A stretch of 64,000 nt of DNA. Source: Kibdelosporangium banguiense. Its GTDB lineage: Bacteria; Actinomycetota; Actinomycetes; Mycobacteriales; Pseudonocardiaceae. The DNA is taken from assembly GCF_017876405.1 (NCBI RefSeq), contig NZ_JAGINW010000001.1, positions 1,315,203-1,379,202 of the forward strand. The letters run 5' to 3'. This document shows, one piece after another, positions 17,430 through 27,827 of this stretch (position 1 is the first letter of the stretch; each line of letters starts with the position of its first letter). Under the pieces are notes generated by a model. The model saw only the letters and a program-made list of their open reading frames with translations. It had not been told where the DNA came from and did not search any database. The position numbers and the translations under genes were made by a program.

Positions 17430-20400
17430 GTGCACAAACGCGGTCTGATACTCACGGCGGCCCTCGCCGTGATGACCAGCGGTGTCGCCGTCTTACCGGC
17501 AGCCGCGCAACAATCCGCCACTCCGGCGCCCGCTGAGGCGCCCAAAACGGTCACCCTGATCACCGGCGACAAGGTGACAGTCACCAAGAAAGGGGACAAC
17601 TGGGACGCGAAAGTCGAACCGGCCAAACGACTTGGACCGGTGCAGTTCATCAAATCGGTCAGTGCCAAGGGCGTCACGGTGATCCCGTCGGTCGCCGTGC
17701 CGTTGATCCAGGCCGGCAAACTGGATCGCAGGCTGTTCGACGTGACCGGGCTGATCGAACAGGAATACGACGACGCCCACACCGCCGAGATCCCGCTGCT
17801 GGTCGAGTCCAAGGCCGCTCGGACGCTCGGCAAGGTCACGCGTGAGCTGCCGTCGGCCCAGCTGTCGGCGGTGGCCACGCCGAAGAACAAGGCCACGGAC
17901 CTGTTCGGCAAGGCCGACGTGAGCAAGATCTGGCTCAACGGCAGGAGTCGCCCGTCGCTGGACGTGAGCGTGCCGCAGGTTGGCGCGCCCGCCGCGTGGC
18001 AGACCGGGCACACCGGCGCGGGCGCGACGGTCGCGGTCCTGGATTCCGGTTACGATCCGAAGCATCCCGACCTTGCCGGGATCGTCAAGGGTGAGAAGGA
18101 TTTCACCGGGCAGGGCATTGTCGACAAGGTCGGCCATGGCACGCATGTGGCTTCGACCATCGCGGGCCGCGGCAGCAAGTACACCGGCGTCGCCAAGGGC
18201 GCGGACCTGTTGATCGGCAAGGTCTGCGGCAACCGCTTCTGCATGGACGACGAGATCCTCGCGGGCATGCAGTGGGCCGCGGACAGCGGCGCCAAGATCG
18301 TGAACATGAGCCTGGGCGGCGGCCCCGGAAACGGTGTCACCACCCCGCTGGAGATCGCGATCAACCTGCTCTCGGCCGAGAAGGGCATGTTGTTCGTGGT
18401 TTCCGCGGGTAACGACGGCCCGCGCAACCGCGTCGCGAGCCCGGCGTCCGCCGACGCGGCACTGGCCGTCGCCAGCGTGAACAAACAGGACAAATACAGC
18501 ACGTTCAGCAACCCTGGTCCCCGGCTTGGTGACAACGCCGCCAAACCGGACATCGCGGCGCCTGGTGAGGACATCGTGGCGGCGCGTGCCGAGGGCACGC
18601 TTGCGGATCGCGCGGTCGAGGGCAATTACGCCAGGCTGTCCGGTACGTCCATGGCGGCGCCGCACGTCGCCGGTGGCGCGGCGATCCTGTCCGCGCAGCA
18701 TCCGGACTGGACCGGTCAGCAGATCAAGGCCGTGCTGATGGGCAGCGCGAACCCCGTCAACGCCACGATCTACCAGCAGGGCGCGGGTCGGCTGGACGTC
18801 GGCCGGGCGTCCAGCCAGACGGTCGTGCCCAGCGTGGGAAGCCTGACTCTGGGTGTCGCCAGGTACCCGCACAACGGGCCTGCGCTGAGCAAGCCGATCA
18901 CGTACAGGAACATCGGCAGCGCACCGGTTTCGCTGCAGCTGAGCATGGACAACCCGGCGTTCCGCACGAATGTCGACACGATCACGGTGCCTGCCAACGG
19001 CGAGGCTACGGTGACGGTCACCTTCGACCATACGGCCGTCCAGTTGGGTGTCCACGGTGGCAGGCTCGTCGCCAAGGGCGGTGACACGGTGATCCAGACG
19101 CCGGTCAGCGCGTACAAAGAGCCGGAAAGCTATGACCTCACGACCAAGTTCATCGACCGAGACGGCAACACGGGCAAAGTGCGAGGCAGCGCGATCTGGG
19201 TTCGGCTGGACAGCGGCCAGGACGACTTCGACCTTATGGGCAACAACAGCACAGCGCGGCTGGCACCGGGCCGGTACGCCGTGATGGGCGCGATCGAGAC
19301 GCCGGTCCCCGGCCAGTACCAGCGGTCGAACACGCAGGTGGCCGAGCCGGAGGTCGATCTGCGCAAGGACACTGTGGTCACGCTGGATGCCCGGCAGGGC
19401 AAGAAGGTCAGCGTGCAGGCCGAGGAGAAGGACGCCCGTCAGTTCTCCTGGACCAACGCGATGGTGGCCGACACGGGAGCCCGTGGGGTGGGCTACTACA
19501 CCCAGTGGTTCACCAGCATGCCGGACTATCACCTCTACGCCGTACCCACCACCAAGTCCGTCAAGGAGTTCCGCTACTTCAACCGGATGAAGCTCGAACG
19601 GCCCCTGGTCAGGCTGAAGGCCGACAAACCCGAGTCGTTCGACGTCCCGGTGGACTGGGCACCAGGTTCGCCACAGACCACGGACGCTCGTGCGCTGCCG
19701 GTCGTGAACGTCGGGCACGCCACACCGGCCGAGATAGCCGCGGCCGACCTCAAGGGCAAGCTCGCGGTGTTCACTCTGGGCGCCGGCGAGGAACTCGAAC
19801 TCAGTCCACGGGCACGGGCGATCGCCGAAGCGGGCGCGAACTCCGTACTGTTCTACTTCTCCGACGCCGATGCGCGGCAGATGGAGGCGCCGCCGCTGCC
19901 CATGGCCGTCGCATTCGGCCCCGAAGGCGCCCGGCTGGCCAAGCTGCCGAACGCGTCAGCGACGTTGACCGGTCTGCCTGCGAGCCCGCACCACTATGAG
20001 CTCGTGTTCCCCAGCTACGGAGGCATTCCGGCGGACGTGACCTACCGGCCGCGCAACAGCGACCTGGCGACGGTGAAGACGACCTACCGGACCCCTGGGG
20101 ACGGTGGCATGGGCTACGTGACGGCGTTCGCCACCGACGGGAAGTACGACCTGGAGGGCTCGCTCGAGACGACGGCGACTCCGCTGCCTCTGGAGCGCAC
20201 TGAGTACTTCTCGCCTGCCGTGTGGCAGAACTCCACGACTGTGATAGCAGGGGGTGCTGCGCAGCAGTACGAGGCGGCCAAGCGGACGTTCAAGGCTGGT
20301 GAGAAGGCCACTGTGGACTGGGGCAAGGCCGTGATCGGGCCGGGCATCACCGGATCGGCGGGCTTCTTCTCGCCTGAGCCGCATCTGGCGTACCGCCAGG

Positions 20401-20987
20401 GCGACGTGATCAACACCAAGCTCCCGCTGTTCTCCGACTCCGCGGGACACTCCGGTTTCGCGGACACCGGCGAGACCGTGCTCTACGCCGGCGACAAGGA
20501 GATCGCCCGCAGCGGACAGCCCGGCATCGGACAGTTCACGGTTCCCACCGGCGCGGCGAACTACCGGCTCACCACCGCGGCCAACCGGGACAACCCGGAT
20601 TGGCCGTTGTCCACAAAGGTCAGTGCGGAATGGGCTTTCCGGTCCGGGAACACCACGGCTGCCGCACCACTGCCGTTGCTGACAATCGGTTTCGACCCCA
20701 AGCTCGACATGACCAACCACGCACCCCGCGGTGCACTGTTCGCCGTGCCGGTCCGGGTCGACCGCCAGCCTGGTGCGCAGGGTGGCAAAGCCGAGCCGAA
20801 CAAGGTCGAGGTGTCCTATAACGACGGCCAGACCTGGCAGCAGGTCCCACTGCTGAGGGTGAACAACTCCTGGTGGGCCGCCGTGCAAAACCCGACGTCC
20901 GGATTCGTGTCGCTACGCGCGAGCGCTTCGGACAAGGACGGCAACTCGGTAACCCAGACCATCATCAGGGCATATCGGGTGAAATGA
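17430..20987 (+). CDS. large secreted subtilisin-like serine protease (S8)
   Basis: A 1185-aa exported protease. A signal peptide (residues 1-27, ending AAAQQ) and a propeptide-like region (about 28-170) precede an S8 domain with the complete triad Asp205 (VLDSGYD), His236 (GHGTHVAS) and Ser407 ([13 protein letters not shown]). About 700 residues of beta-rich C-terminal domains follow, ending in NSVTQTIIRAYRVK. It degrades extracellular protein. The GTG start at 17430 follows AGGGG. A TTA codon near 17491 lies in the signal peptide, so expression may be linked to development. Its C-terminal and propeptide regions are clearly homologous to the decayed copy just downstream. Confidence 0.95.
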   Translation: MHKRGLILTAALAVMTSGVAVLPAAAQQSATPAPAEAPKTVTLITGDKVTVTKKGDNWDAKVEPAKRLGPVQFIKSVSAKGVTVIPSVAVPLIQAGKLDRRLFDVTGLIEQEYDDAHTAEIPLLVESKAARTLGKVTRELPSAQLSAVATPKNKATDLFGKADVSKIWLNGRSRPSLDVSVPQVGAPAAWQTGHTGAGATVAVLDSGYDPKHPDLAGIVKGEKDFTGQGIVDKVGHGTHVASTIAGRGSKYTGVAKGADLLIGKVCGNRFCMDDEILAGMQWAADSGAKIVNMSLGGGPGNGVTTPLEIAINLLSAEKGMLFVVSAGNDGPRNRVASPASADAALAVASVNKQDKYSTFSNPGPRLGDNAAKPDIAAPGEDIVAARAEGTLADRAVEGNYARLSGTSMAAPHVAGGAAILSAQHPDWTGQQIKAVLMGSANPVNATIYQQGAGRLDVGRASSQTVVPSVGSLTLGVARYPHNGPALSKPITYRNIGSAPVSLQLSMDNPAFRTNVDTITVPANGEATVTVTFDHTAVQLGVHGGRLVAKGGDTVIQTPVSAYKEPESYDLTTKFIDRDGNTGKVRGSAIWVRLDSGQDDFDLMGNNSTARLAPGRYAVMGAIETPVPGQYQRSNTQVAEPEVDLRKDTVVTLDARQGKKVSVQAEEKDARQFSWTNAMVADTGARGVGYYTQWFTSMPDYHLYAVPTTKSVKEFRYFNRMKLERPLVRLKADKPESFDVPVDWAPGSPQTTDARALPVVNVGHATPAEIAAADLKGKLAVFTLGAGEELELSPRARAIAEAGANSVLFYFSDADARQMEAPPLPMAVAFGPEGARLAKLPNASATLTGLPASPHHYELVFPSYGGIPADVTYRPRNSDLATVKTTYRTPGDGGMGYVTAFATDGKYDLEGSLETTATPLPLERTEYFSPAVWQNSTTVIAGGAAQQYEAAKRTFKAGEKATVDWGKAVIGPGITGSAGFFSPEPHLAYRQGDVINTKLPLFSDSAGHSGFADTGETVLYAGDKEIARSGQPGIGQFTVPTGAANYRLTTAANRDNPDWPLSTKVSAEWAFRSGNTTAAAPLPLLTIGFDPKLDMTNHAPRGALFAVPVRVDRQPGAQGGKAEPNKVEVSYNDGQTWQQVPLLRVNNSWWAAVQNPTSGFVSLRASASDKDGNSVTQTIIRAYRVK

Positions 20988-21050
20988 CGCAGCCTGGGCC
21001 CTTTGCATCCGTCTGCTCAGGTGAGTGGGGGATGAAACTGAGGGGTCAGT

Positions 21051-22340
21051 ATGCGAAGAAGTATCAGTGTGGCCGTGCTGGCCGCACTGGTGGGCGCGGC
21101 GGTCACAACACCGGCCGCCGCGCAACCACCGACTGAAACGCCTGCCACAGAACCGAAGACCGTCACGCTGATCACCGGCGACCGGGTCACCGTCGCCCAG
21201 CGCGGCGGCAAATGGGACGTGCAGGTCGAAGCAGCGGGTGCGGAACACGGATTTCTCAAGCATTCCGGGCCCAACGGCGTCACGGTCATCCCAATGGCCG
21301 TGGCGCCGTTGGTGCGTTCGGGCAAGCTTGATCGCGCGCTGTTCGACGTAACCGGATTGATCAAGCAGGGGTACGACGACGCCCGGACGCCGGAGATCCG
21401 GCTGCTCGTGGAATCCAGCGGCGCCAAGGCATTGGGCAAGGTGACCCGCGAGCTCGGCGGGCTTCCGCTGTCACGGTGCTGAAGAACAAGACCGCCGGAC
21501 GACGGCATTCCGCACTCCTGTTGCCGGACAACCGATACCGTCGCGGATGAGTGTCGCCGATCTGGATGCCAGGCGTGGCAACCAGATCAAGGCCGAAGTG
21601 GACGAACACACGGTGCCCAGCGATCCGCGGGAGCGACCGGTATCCGGTTCGACGACGGCAATGTCGGCGTCGAAATGACCACTCCATTGAGCGACGCCAC
21701 TTATACCGTTCCGGTGAAAAGCACTCTCTTCACACACTATGCCCGCGCCCAGCTCACCGGAACGGGATACAGATATGAGCTCGCTTTCCCGCATCCCGGC
21801 GGGATTCCGGCCGACGTCCGCTATCGCGTGCGCAATCGCGATCTCGCGACTGTGAAAGCCACGTATCACGGCGGTTGGGGGAACGGAGTGAAGGAACACG
21901 TCGCCAAGTCCGGCGACCTGGTGCTGGACTCCTATCGGTATCCCGCCGCGGTCGCGATACCGGGCAAGCAGACCGAGTACTACTCGGCCGGTGTGTAATG
22001 GCTGCACTATTTGATGGTGACCGGCAAGAACGGGCTGACCTACCGGCTCGACCACGAGTCGGTGACCTATCAGCCGGGAGAACACCGTTCGCCGGCCTGG
22101 AACAAGGCTGCCGGGCCGAACCTGGCCGGGCCGGCACCGCCGTTCCGCCGGTCGTCGAACCACGCGTACCGGCAGGGCGACCAGATCATGGTGGCGTTGC
22201 CGATGTTCTCGGACTCCGCTGGTCATTCCGGATATCCGGAGCCCGTCGACCAGGGCTCGGTCTCGGTCCGTACCAGCGCGTCCGATCCGGACGGAAACAC
22301 GGTTTCCCAGACGATCATCCGGGCATACCAGGTGAAATGA
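21051..22340 (+). pseudogene. decayed paralogue of the upstream S8 protease
   Basis: Three open fragments match the upstream protease in order. 21051-21482 is a signal peptide plus propeptide (KTVTLITGDRVTVAQRGGKW). About 21541-21998 matches its mid and C-terminal part (SVADLDARRGNQ, IPADVRYRVRNRDLATVK). 22011-22340 matches the final domain (YRQGDQIMVALPMFSDSAGHSG and the end SVSQTIIRAYQVK with small changes). The whole catalytic domain is missing, and frameshifts or stops separate the pieces, so no protease can be made. The N-terminal 143-aa piece could still be secreted as a propeptide-like protein, but this is speculative. Confidence 0.9.
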
Positions 22341-22440
22341 CCTACGGCGGGTCCGCCCCAGGGCAGGCCCGTCCCCCTTAAGGGGTGGTCCTACCCAGGG
22401 CTGACGCGGACTGTCGGTGGGTGGGCCTACTGTCAGGTCC

Positions 22441-24807
22441 ATGTCGATCGACGCCAGGGCCTTGACCAACGGCCTGACCGCAGCCGAGGTCGCCGAGCGC
22501 GTTGCCGCCGGCCAGACCAATGACGTGCCCGCGCGGGCCAGCCGGACCGTCGGCCAGATCGTCCGGGCCAACGTGCTCACCAGGATCAACGCCATCTACG
22601 GCGTGCTCTTCGCGATCATCATGTCGACCGGCTACTTCCTGGACGGCATGTTCGGCCTGCTGATCATCTTCAACAGCGGCATCGGCATGATCCAGGAGCT
22701 GCGGGCCAAGCGCACCCTGGAGAAACTGGCCATCGTCGGCCAGGCCAAACCGACTGTGCGGCGCGATGGCGTCTCGGTGGAGCTGGCGCCCAACGAGGTC
22801 GTGCTCGACGACGTGATCGAGCTGGGTCCCGGTGACAAGGTCGTGGTCGACGGCGTGGTGCTGACCGCGGACGCGCTGGAGATCGACGAGTCACTGCTGA
22901 CCGGTGAGTCCGACCCGGTCGTGAAACACCCCGGCGACCAGGTGCTCTCCGGCAGCTTCGTGGTCGCGGGCGGCGGCGCCTACCGCGCGACGAAAGTCGG
23001 GCGCGACGCGTACGCGGCCAAGCTGGCCGAGGAGGCCAGCAAGTTCACCCTGGTCAAGTCCGAACTGCGCTCCGGCATCGACAAGATCCTGAAGTTCATC
23101 ACGTTCCTGCTGATCCCGGCGGGCGCGCTGACCATCTACAACCAGCTGTTCAACGTCAACGAGTCCCTCGCCGACGCGCTGCGCGGAATGGTCGCCGCCC
23201 TGGTGCCGATGGTGCCCGAGGGCCTCATCCTGATGACCAGCATCGCCTTCGCCGTCGGCGTCATCCGGCTCGGCCAACGCCAGTGCCTGGTCCAGGAGCT
23301 GCCCGCGATCGAGGGCCTCGCCCGCGTGGACGTCGTGTGCGCGGACAAAACCGGCACACTGACCGAGAACGGCATGCGCCTGTCCGAGGTCATCAGCTCC
23401 AACGGCGACGCCTCGATCTCGCATGCCCTGGCCGCCCTCGTACGCACCGAGGCCCGCCCCAACGCCTCACTCCTGGCCATCGGCGAGGCCTACCCAGCCG
23501 CCCCGGGCTGGCAGTCCACTGCGGTCGCCCCGTTCTCCTCGGCCAGAAAGTGGAGCGGCGCTTCCTTCGCAGAGCACGGCAACTGGGTCCTCGGCGCCCC
23601 GGATGTCCTGCTCCCGCCCGAAAGTGCCGAACGCACGGAAGCCGAACGCATCGGCTCCCAGGGCCTGCGGGTGTTGTTGCTCGGCCGCACAGACATCGCC
23701 GTGGACTCCCCCGACGCACCAGGCGTGGTCACCCCGGCAGCACTCGTGGTGCTGGAGCAGAAGGTCCGCCCGGACGCGAAGTCCACACTGGACTACTTCG
23801 CCTCACAGAACGTGACAGTGAAGGTGATCTCCGGCGACAACGCCCTGTCGGTGGGCGCGGTCGCGGGATCCCTCGACCTCCCGAACTCGGCACACCCAGT
23901 CGACGCTCGCAATCTCCCCTCCTCCCCGGACGAACTCGCCACAGCCGTGGAGGAAACCGGCGTCTTCGGCCGCGTCACCCCAGCCCAGAAACGCGCCATG
24001 GTCGGCGCCCTGCAATCCCGCGGCCACACAGTCGCCATGACAGGCGACGGCGTCAACGACGTCCTCGCCCTCAAAGACGCCGACATCGGCGTAGCCATGG
24101 GCTCAGGCAGCCCAGCCACCCGCGCAGTCGCCCAGATAGTCCTGCTGGACAACAAGTTCGCCACTCTGCCCTACGTAGTCGGCGAAGGAAGGCGCGTGAT
24201 CGGCAACATCGAACGCGTCTCCAACCTGTTCCTCACCAAAACGGTCTACTCCGTACTGCTCGCCCTGATGGTCGGCATAGCCCAGGTCAACTACCCATTC
24301 CTGCCCAGGCACGTAACAGTGATCGCCTGGTTCACCATCGGCATCCCAGCATTCGTGCTGTCCTTGGCCCCCAACAACGAACGCGCCCGCACAGGCTTCG
24401 TCGCCCGCGTCATGCGCATGGCCATCCCAGCCGGCGCCATCATCGCCACAGCAACCTTCGTCTCATACATGCTCGTCCGCACCACAGCCACCAACGAACA
24501 AGCAGGAACAACAGCGCTGATCACCCTGATGATCGTCGCCCTCTGGGTCCTGGCCATAGTCGCCCGCCCATACAAGTGGTGGAAGATCGCCCTCATCGCC
24601 CTGATGACCGGCGCGTCATTCCTCCTGTTCGTCCTCCCCTTCACCCAACGCTTCTTCGCCCTCGACCCAACCAACACCGCCCACACAACCCTCGCCCTGA
24701 CCACAGCCGCCATCGGCGTCCTCCTGGTCGAAATCGTCTGGTGGATCCAACGCCGCTTCACCAACCTGATCCCAGAACAGGACCCAGAACCCACAACCGC
24801 GCAGTAG
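22441..24807 (+). CDS. ctpE: CtpE-like P-type cation-transporting ATPase
   Basis: A 788-aa P-type ATPase. It shows the TGES actuator motif, phosphorylated Asp302 in DKTGTLT, the hinge [20 protein letters not shown] and about ten transmembrane helices. The opening ([17 protein letters not shown]...) matches mycobacterial CtpE, which has been tied to calcium uptake. No N-terminal metal-binding domain is present. ATG 22441 is preferred over an upstream GTG. The 3' half uses many CCA, ACA and ATA codons, unlike the 5' half and most neighbours. It appears monocistronic. Confidence 0.93.
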   Translation: MSIDARALTNGLTAAEVAERVAAGQTNDVPARASRTVGQIVRANVLTRINAIYGVLFAIIMSTGYFLDGMFGLLIIFNSGIGMIQELRAKRTLEKLAIVGQAKPTVRRDGVSVELAPNEVVLDDVIELGPGDKVVVDGVVLTADALEIDESLLTGESDPVVKHPGDQVLSGSFVVAGGGAYRATKVGRDAYAAKLAEEASKFTLVKSELRSGIDKILKFITFLLIPAGALTIYNQLFNVNESLADALRGMVAALVPMVPEGLILMTSIAFAVGVIRLGQRQCLVQELPAIEGLARVDVVCADKTGTLTENGMRLSEVISSNGDASISHALAALVRTEARPNASLLAIGEAYPAAPGWQSTAVAPFSSARKWSGASFAEHGNWVLGAPDVLLPPESAERTEAERIGSQGLRVLLLGRTDIAVDSPDAPGVVTPAALVVLEQKVRPDAKSTLDYFASQNVTVKVISGDNALSVGAVAGSLDLPNSAHPVDARNLPSSPDELATAVEETGVFGRVTPAQKRAMVGALQSRGHTVAMTGDGVNDVLALKDADIGVAMGSGSPATRAVAQIVLLDNKFATLPYVVGEGRRVIGNIERVSNLFLTKTVYSVLLALMVGIAQVNYPFLPRHVTVIAWFTIGIPAFVLSLAPNNERARTGFVARVMRMAIPAGAIIATATFVSYMLVRTTATNEQAGTTALITLMIVALWVLAIVARPYKWWKIALIALMTGASFLLFVLPFTQRFFALDPTNTAHTTLALTTAAIGVLLVEIVWWIQRRFTNLIPEQDPEPTTAQ

Positions 24808-24894
24808 GAGGAATGGGCTTGCCCCGTTTGCCCGCCCGGCGAGGGCATATCTCTCAACAGATGAGGAGCCGCAATCACAGGCGAGTGAGCAAAC

Positions 24895-25608
24895 TTAAGC
24901 AGCGTGCCGATCCTGACTGGCGGGACGGAGCCACGGGTGGGTAGGACCAGACCGGCGATCCTCATCAGAGCCAGAAGCGGAACGCACAGGCTCGTCGTCG
25001 TGCCGGGCGGTAGGCGCGGGATCGCCACCCCGCCGATGCTCCCGTTGCACGAGGTACAGCAGCGCAACCCCGGCCAGCAGCGGAATGTGAGACAGCAGGC
25101 GGGATGCAGGAACACCGACTGTAGTGGCCTCCACCAGCGAAAAGACTATGAGCGCGCCGACGAACACGGCTACGGCGGGCAGCAGGCCGCTGGCCCGGCG
25201 GGTCTGCCAAGCGGCGGCCAGCATGGCCAGGCCGAGTGCGAGGTTCCAGGCGGCTCCCTCACTGACCAGATGCCCGGTGAGGGTTCCGCCGTGACCGGTG
25301 TGTACCGAAGTACCGAAGAGCTGAGCCACGGCGAGCAGCAGCTGGATCATGCCGACCCCGGCAAGCAGGATCCGCGCGACAGGCCGCCGTGCCCGCGGTG
25401 CCTGCTCCGCCAGTACGGCGTCGACCAGATCCGGTGTGGGTACGAATTCGCGGACACGGACACGCCGGTTCAGGGCTGCCGCGGCTTCGTACCAGGCGGG
25501 GCAGTCCGGGCATGTCTCGAGGTGCGCGTCGACCTCAGCCGGGGGCATCGGCGAGTCCTCGCCGTCCAGCCGGGCGGACAGGGCCTGTATGCAAGTCCCA
25601 CAGTCCAT
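24895..25608 (-). CDS. zinc-finger (zf-HC2) membrane protein, anti-sigma-like
   Basis: A 237-aa protein. The N-terminus is a ZAS/zf-HC2 domain with HLETCPDC (the H-x3-C-x2-C signature) after CGTC, followed by about four transmembrane helices (about residues 80-185) and a charged, disordered tail. ZAS proteins usually hold an ECF sigma factor at the membrane, often in response to redox change. No sigma-factor gene adjoins it here, so its partner must be elsewhere or it has another role. Confidence 0.82.
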   Translation of the reverse strand: MDCGTCIQALSARLDGEDSPMPPAEVDAHLETCPDCPAWYEAAAALNRRVRVREFVPTPDLVDAVLAEQAPRARRPVARILLAGVGMIQLLLAVAQLFGTSVHTGHGGTLTGHLVSEGAAWNLALGLAMLAAAWQTRRASGLLPAVAVFVGALIVFSLVEATTVGVPASRLLSHIPLLAGVALLYLVQREHRRGGDPAPTARHDDEPVRSASGSDEDRRSGPTHPWLRPASQDRHAA

Positions 25609-25645
25609 GCCTACATAGTCGCGCGGATCGCGGCTTGAGTTCCCA

Positions 25646-26023
25646 TCAACCCTTGCGTTCGAACAGGGCGAGCAGCTCGGCGCGGCCGAACATGCGGGCT
25701 GTGTCCACCGCTGAGGGGGTGCCGGCGAACGGGTCCGCGCCGCCGGCGAGCAGCGCCTTGACGACCTCGTCCGCGGCCTTGAACACTGCTCCCGCTATCG
25801 GGGTCTGGCCGCGGTCGTTGGCCTTGTTCGCGTCCGCGCCCAGTTTGACCAGGCAGGACACCGCGGCAGCGTGTCCGTGGTACGCGGCCAGCATGATCAG
25901 TGTGTCGCCGGCCTCGTTGGACAGGTTCACCGGGATTCCGGCTCCGACCAGCTCTTCGAGCGCCGGGGCGTCACCGCAACGGGCCGCGTCGAAGGCGCGG
26001 CCGGCGAGCTCTTGATCTCCCAC
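25646..26023 (-). CDS. ankyrin-repeat protein
   Basis: A 125-aa protein of three to four ankyrin repeats (GDTLIMLAAYHGHAAAVSCL; GQTPIAGAVFKAADEVVKAL; the SAVDTARMFGR end). It is cytosolic and likely a protein-binding module; the partner is unknown. The start is uncertain: GTG 26023 (VGDQELAGRAF) fits the beginning of relatives, while ATG 26065 would add 14 residues. Neither has a clear ribosome site. It ends 37 bases after the zf-HC2 gene start. Confidence 0.8.
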   Translation of the reverse strand: MGDQELAGRAFDAARCGDAPALEELVGAGIPVNLSNEAGDTLIMLAAYHGHAAAVSCLVKLGADANKANDRGQTPIAGAVFKAADEVVKALLAGGADPFAGTPSAVDTARMFGRAELLALFERKG

Positions 26024-26125
26024 TCGGACCAGGGTGGCACACCCCGCTGACCTCGGCACAACCATCCCATGACCGGGCCACTGATTCGCGGGTAACGTTT
26101 TGGAAATAATTTGCGTCGCGTGAAT

Positions 26126-26140
26126 ACGACGAGTCGTCGT
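26126..26140. repeat. small palindrome upstream of the ankyrin gene
   Basis: ACGACGA and TCGTCGT are separated by one base. It lies about 100 bases upstream of the ankyrin start in an unusually AT-rich 200-base stretch that holds no gene. It could be an operator. Confidence 0.25.
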
Positions 26141-26271
26141 TTGTAAGCCGTAAGTGATATCAATACGGAGCGCTTTCGGTCGATCGCCCGCCGTGTATCC
26201 AGCTGCGGCGGACATGAGAACGGGTAGCCCACATCCGTCGCGTTTCACGGACGTGAACTACCCGCTCACAG

Positions 26272-26345
26272 TGCCCCCGACCGGATTCGAACCGGCACTC
26301 CAACCCTTTTAAGGGGCTTGCCTCTGCCTGTTGGGCTACGGGGGC
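26272..26345 (-). tRNA. tRNA with anticodon UAA (Leu codon UUA), short variable loop
   Basis: A 74-base cloverleaf on the minus strand. The acceptor is GCCCCCG/CGGGGGC with discriminator A73. The D arm is GCCC/AGGC with GG in the loop. The anticodon stem AGCCC/GGGTT encloses CTTAAAA, giving anticodon TAA at 26311-26309. The variable loop has 5 bases, and the T arm is GCCGG-TTCGAAT-CCGGT. No CCA is encoded. Bacterial leucine tRNAs normally carry a long variable arm (type II); this one is type I despite its leucine anticodon and A73. It lies just downstream of the ndh gene on the same strand. Charging identity needs experiment. Confidence 0.85.
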
Positions 26346-26426
26346 GCAGGAAGCCTAAGCGTTCCGGCGCTCCCTTCGAAGCCACTTTGCTACAACTCAT
26401 CCGCCTGGCCCAATGAATTGGTCCGG

Positions 26427-27755
26427 TCAGCTCTTGGCTGCCCGGATGAATTCGGTCTTCGGATCCTGAAGCTGTCCCATCGAGATCACCTCGCGGCGCA
26501 GCACGAAAGCGCCGAGCCAGTCGAACATGATCCGGACCTTGCGGTTGAACGTGGGCATCCGCGACAGGTGGTACGCCCGGTGCAGGCCCCACGCGAGGAA
26601 CCCCTTGAGCCGGATCACCCCGAGCACATCGGTAACACCTTTATAGAGCCCCAGAGAGGCCACAGAGCCCTGATACTTGTGCACATAGGGTCGCTGCTGC
26701 TTCCCGCGCAGCGAAGCCAGCACGTTGGGAACCAGCCGCTTGGCCTGGCGCACGGCGTGCTGAGCCGACGGGCTGCATGTCGCCGTCGGGTCCTCGGCGG
26801 TGCGCGACAGGTCCGGAACGGCGGCGCAGTCGCCGGCCGCCCACACGTCCGGCAGGCCTTCGACCTGCAGCTCGGCCGTGCACCGGATCCGGCCGCGCTG
26901 GTCCAGCGGCAGGTCGGTGTTGGCCAGCATCGGGTTCGCCTTGACGCCCGCGGTCCAGATGATCGTGTCCGCTTCGAACTCGGTGCCCTCGTCGAGCACC
27001 ACGTGCCCGTCCTCCAGCGACTTGACCCGGGTCTCCAGGAAGACCTCGATGCCGCGCTTCTCGAGCACCCGGACGGTGTAGACGCCCATCTTGGCGCTCA
27101 CCTCGGGCATGATCCGGCCGGTCGCCTCGACGAGCACCCACCGCATGTCCTTGCGGTCGATGGTGTCGTAGTAACGGATCGCGTAGCGGGCCATGTCCTC
27201 GAGCTCGGCCAGCGCCTCGACGCCCGCGTACCCGCCGCCGATCACGACGAAGGACAGCAGCTTGCGCCGCAGCTCCGGGTCCGTGGTCGACGCGGCCAGG
27301 TCCAGCCGGGACAGCACGTGGTTGCGGAGGTAGATCGCCTCGCCGACGGTCTTGAAGCCGATGCCGCGCTCTTCCAGGCCCGGGATCGGCAGCAGCCGCG
27401 ACACGGAGCCGGCCGCGTTGATCAACAGGTCGTACTCGACCTCGTCGGTGTGCCCGTCGATGGACTCGACGGTCACCTTCTTGGCCGCGTGCTCGATCTT
27501 GGTCACCCGGCCGGTCAGCACGTGGCAACGAGTCAGCACCTTGCGCAACGGCACGACCACGTGCCGCGGCTCGATGGAGCCGGCTGCCGCCTCCGGCAGG
27601 AACGGCTGATAGGTCATGTGCGGCTGGGGGTCGACCACCGTCACCGACGCTTCGAGCGACCGCAGTTTCCGCTGCAGGCCCAACGCGGTGTACAGCCCGA
27701 CATACCCACCGCCGACGATGAGAATCCGCTTCGGCTGCTTTTTGCCCTTGGCCAT
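26427..27755 (-). CDS. ndh: type II NADH dehydrogenase (NDH-2)
   Basis: A 442-aa FAD-dependent NADH:quinone oxidoreductase, the non-proton-pumping entry to the respiratory chain. It has two dinucleotide-binding motifs, IVGGGYVG near the N-terminus (FAD) and VIGGGYAGVE near residue 175 (NADH), and the FAD-contacting WAAGDCA near residue 315. The C-terminus carries the amphipathic membrane-binding region (RKVRIMFDWLGAFVLRREVI). ATG 27755 (MAKGKKQPKR) is preferred over an upstream start. The tRNA gene lies 81 bases downstream. Confidence 0.93.
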   Translation of the reverse strand: MAKGKKQPKRILIVGGGYVGLYTALGLQRKLRSLEASVTVVDPQPHMTYQPFLPEAAAGSIEPRHVVVPLRKVLTRCHVLTGRVTKIEHAAKKVTVESIDGHTDEVEYDLLINAAGSVSRLLPIPGLEERGIGFKTVGEAIYLRNHVLSRLDLAASTTDPELRRKLLSFVVIGGGYAGVEALAELEDMARYAIRYYDTIDRKDMRWVLVEATGRIMPEVSAKMGVYTVRVLEKRGIEVFLETRVKSLEDGHVVLDEGTEFEADTIIWTAGVKANPMLANTDLPLDQRGRIRCTAELQVEGLPDVWAAGDCAAVPDLSRTAEDPTATCSPSAQHAVRQAKRLVPNVLASLRGKQQRPYVHKYQGSVASLGLYKGVTDVLGVIRLKGFLAWGLHRAYHLSRMPTFNRKVRIMFDWLGAFVLRREVISMGQLQDPKTEFIRAAKS

Positions 27756-27827
27756 GCGCCCATCGTCGCACCATCTCGTCACCGCCGCGCGTCGCCCCTG
27801 GTCAGGTGTGACGCCGGTCGCGCGTGT

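Noticed and set aside
17493..19718. A 741-codon minus-strand frame opposite the large subtilase
   Set aside because: The plus-strand frame carries the complete S8 triad and signal peptide; the antisense frame is compositional.
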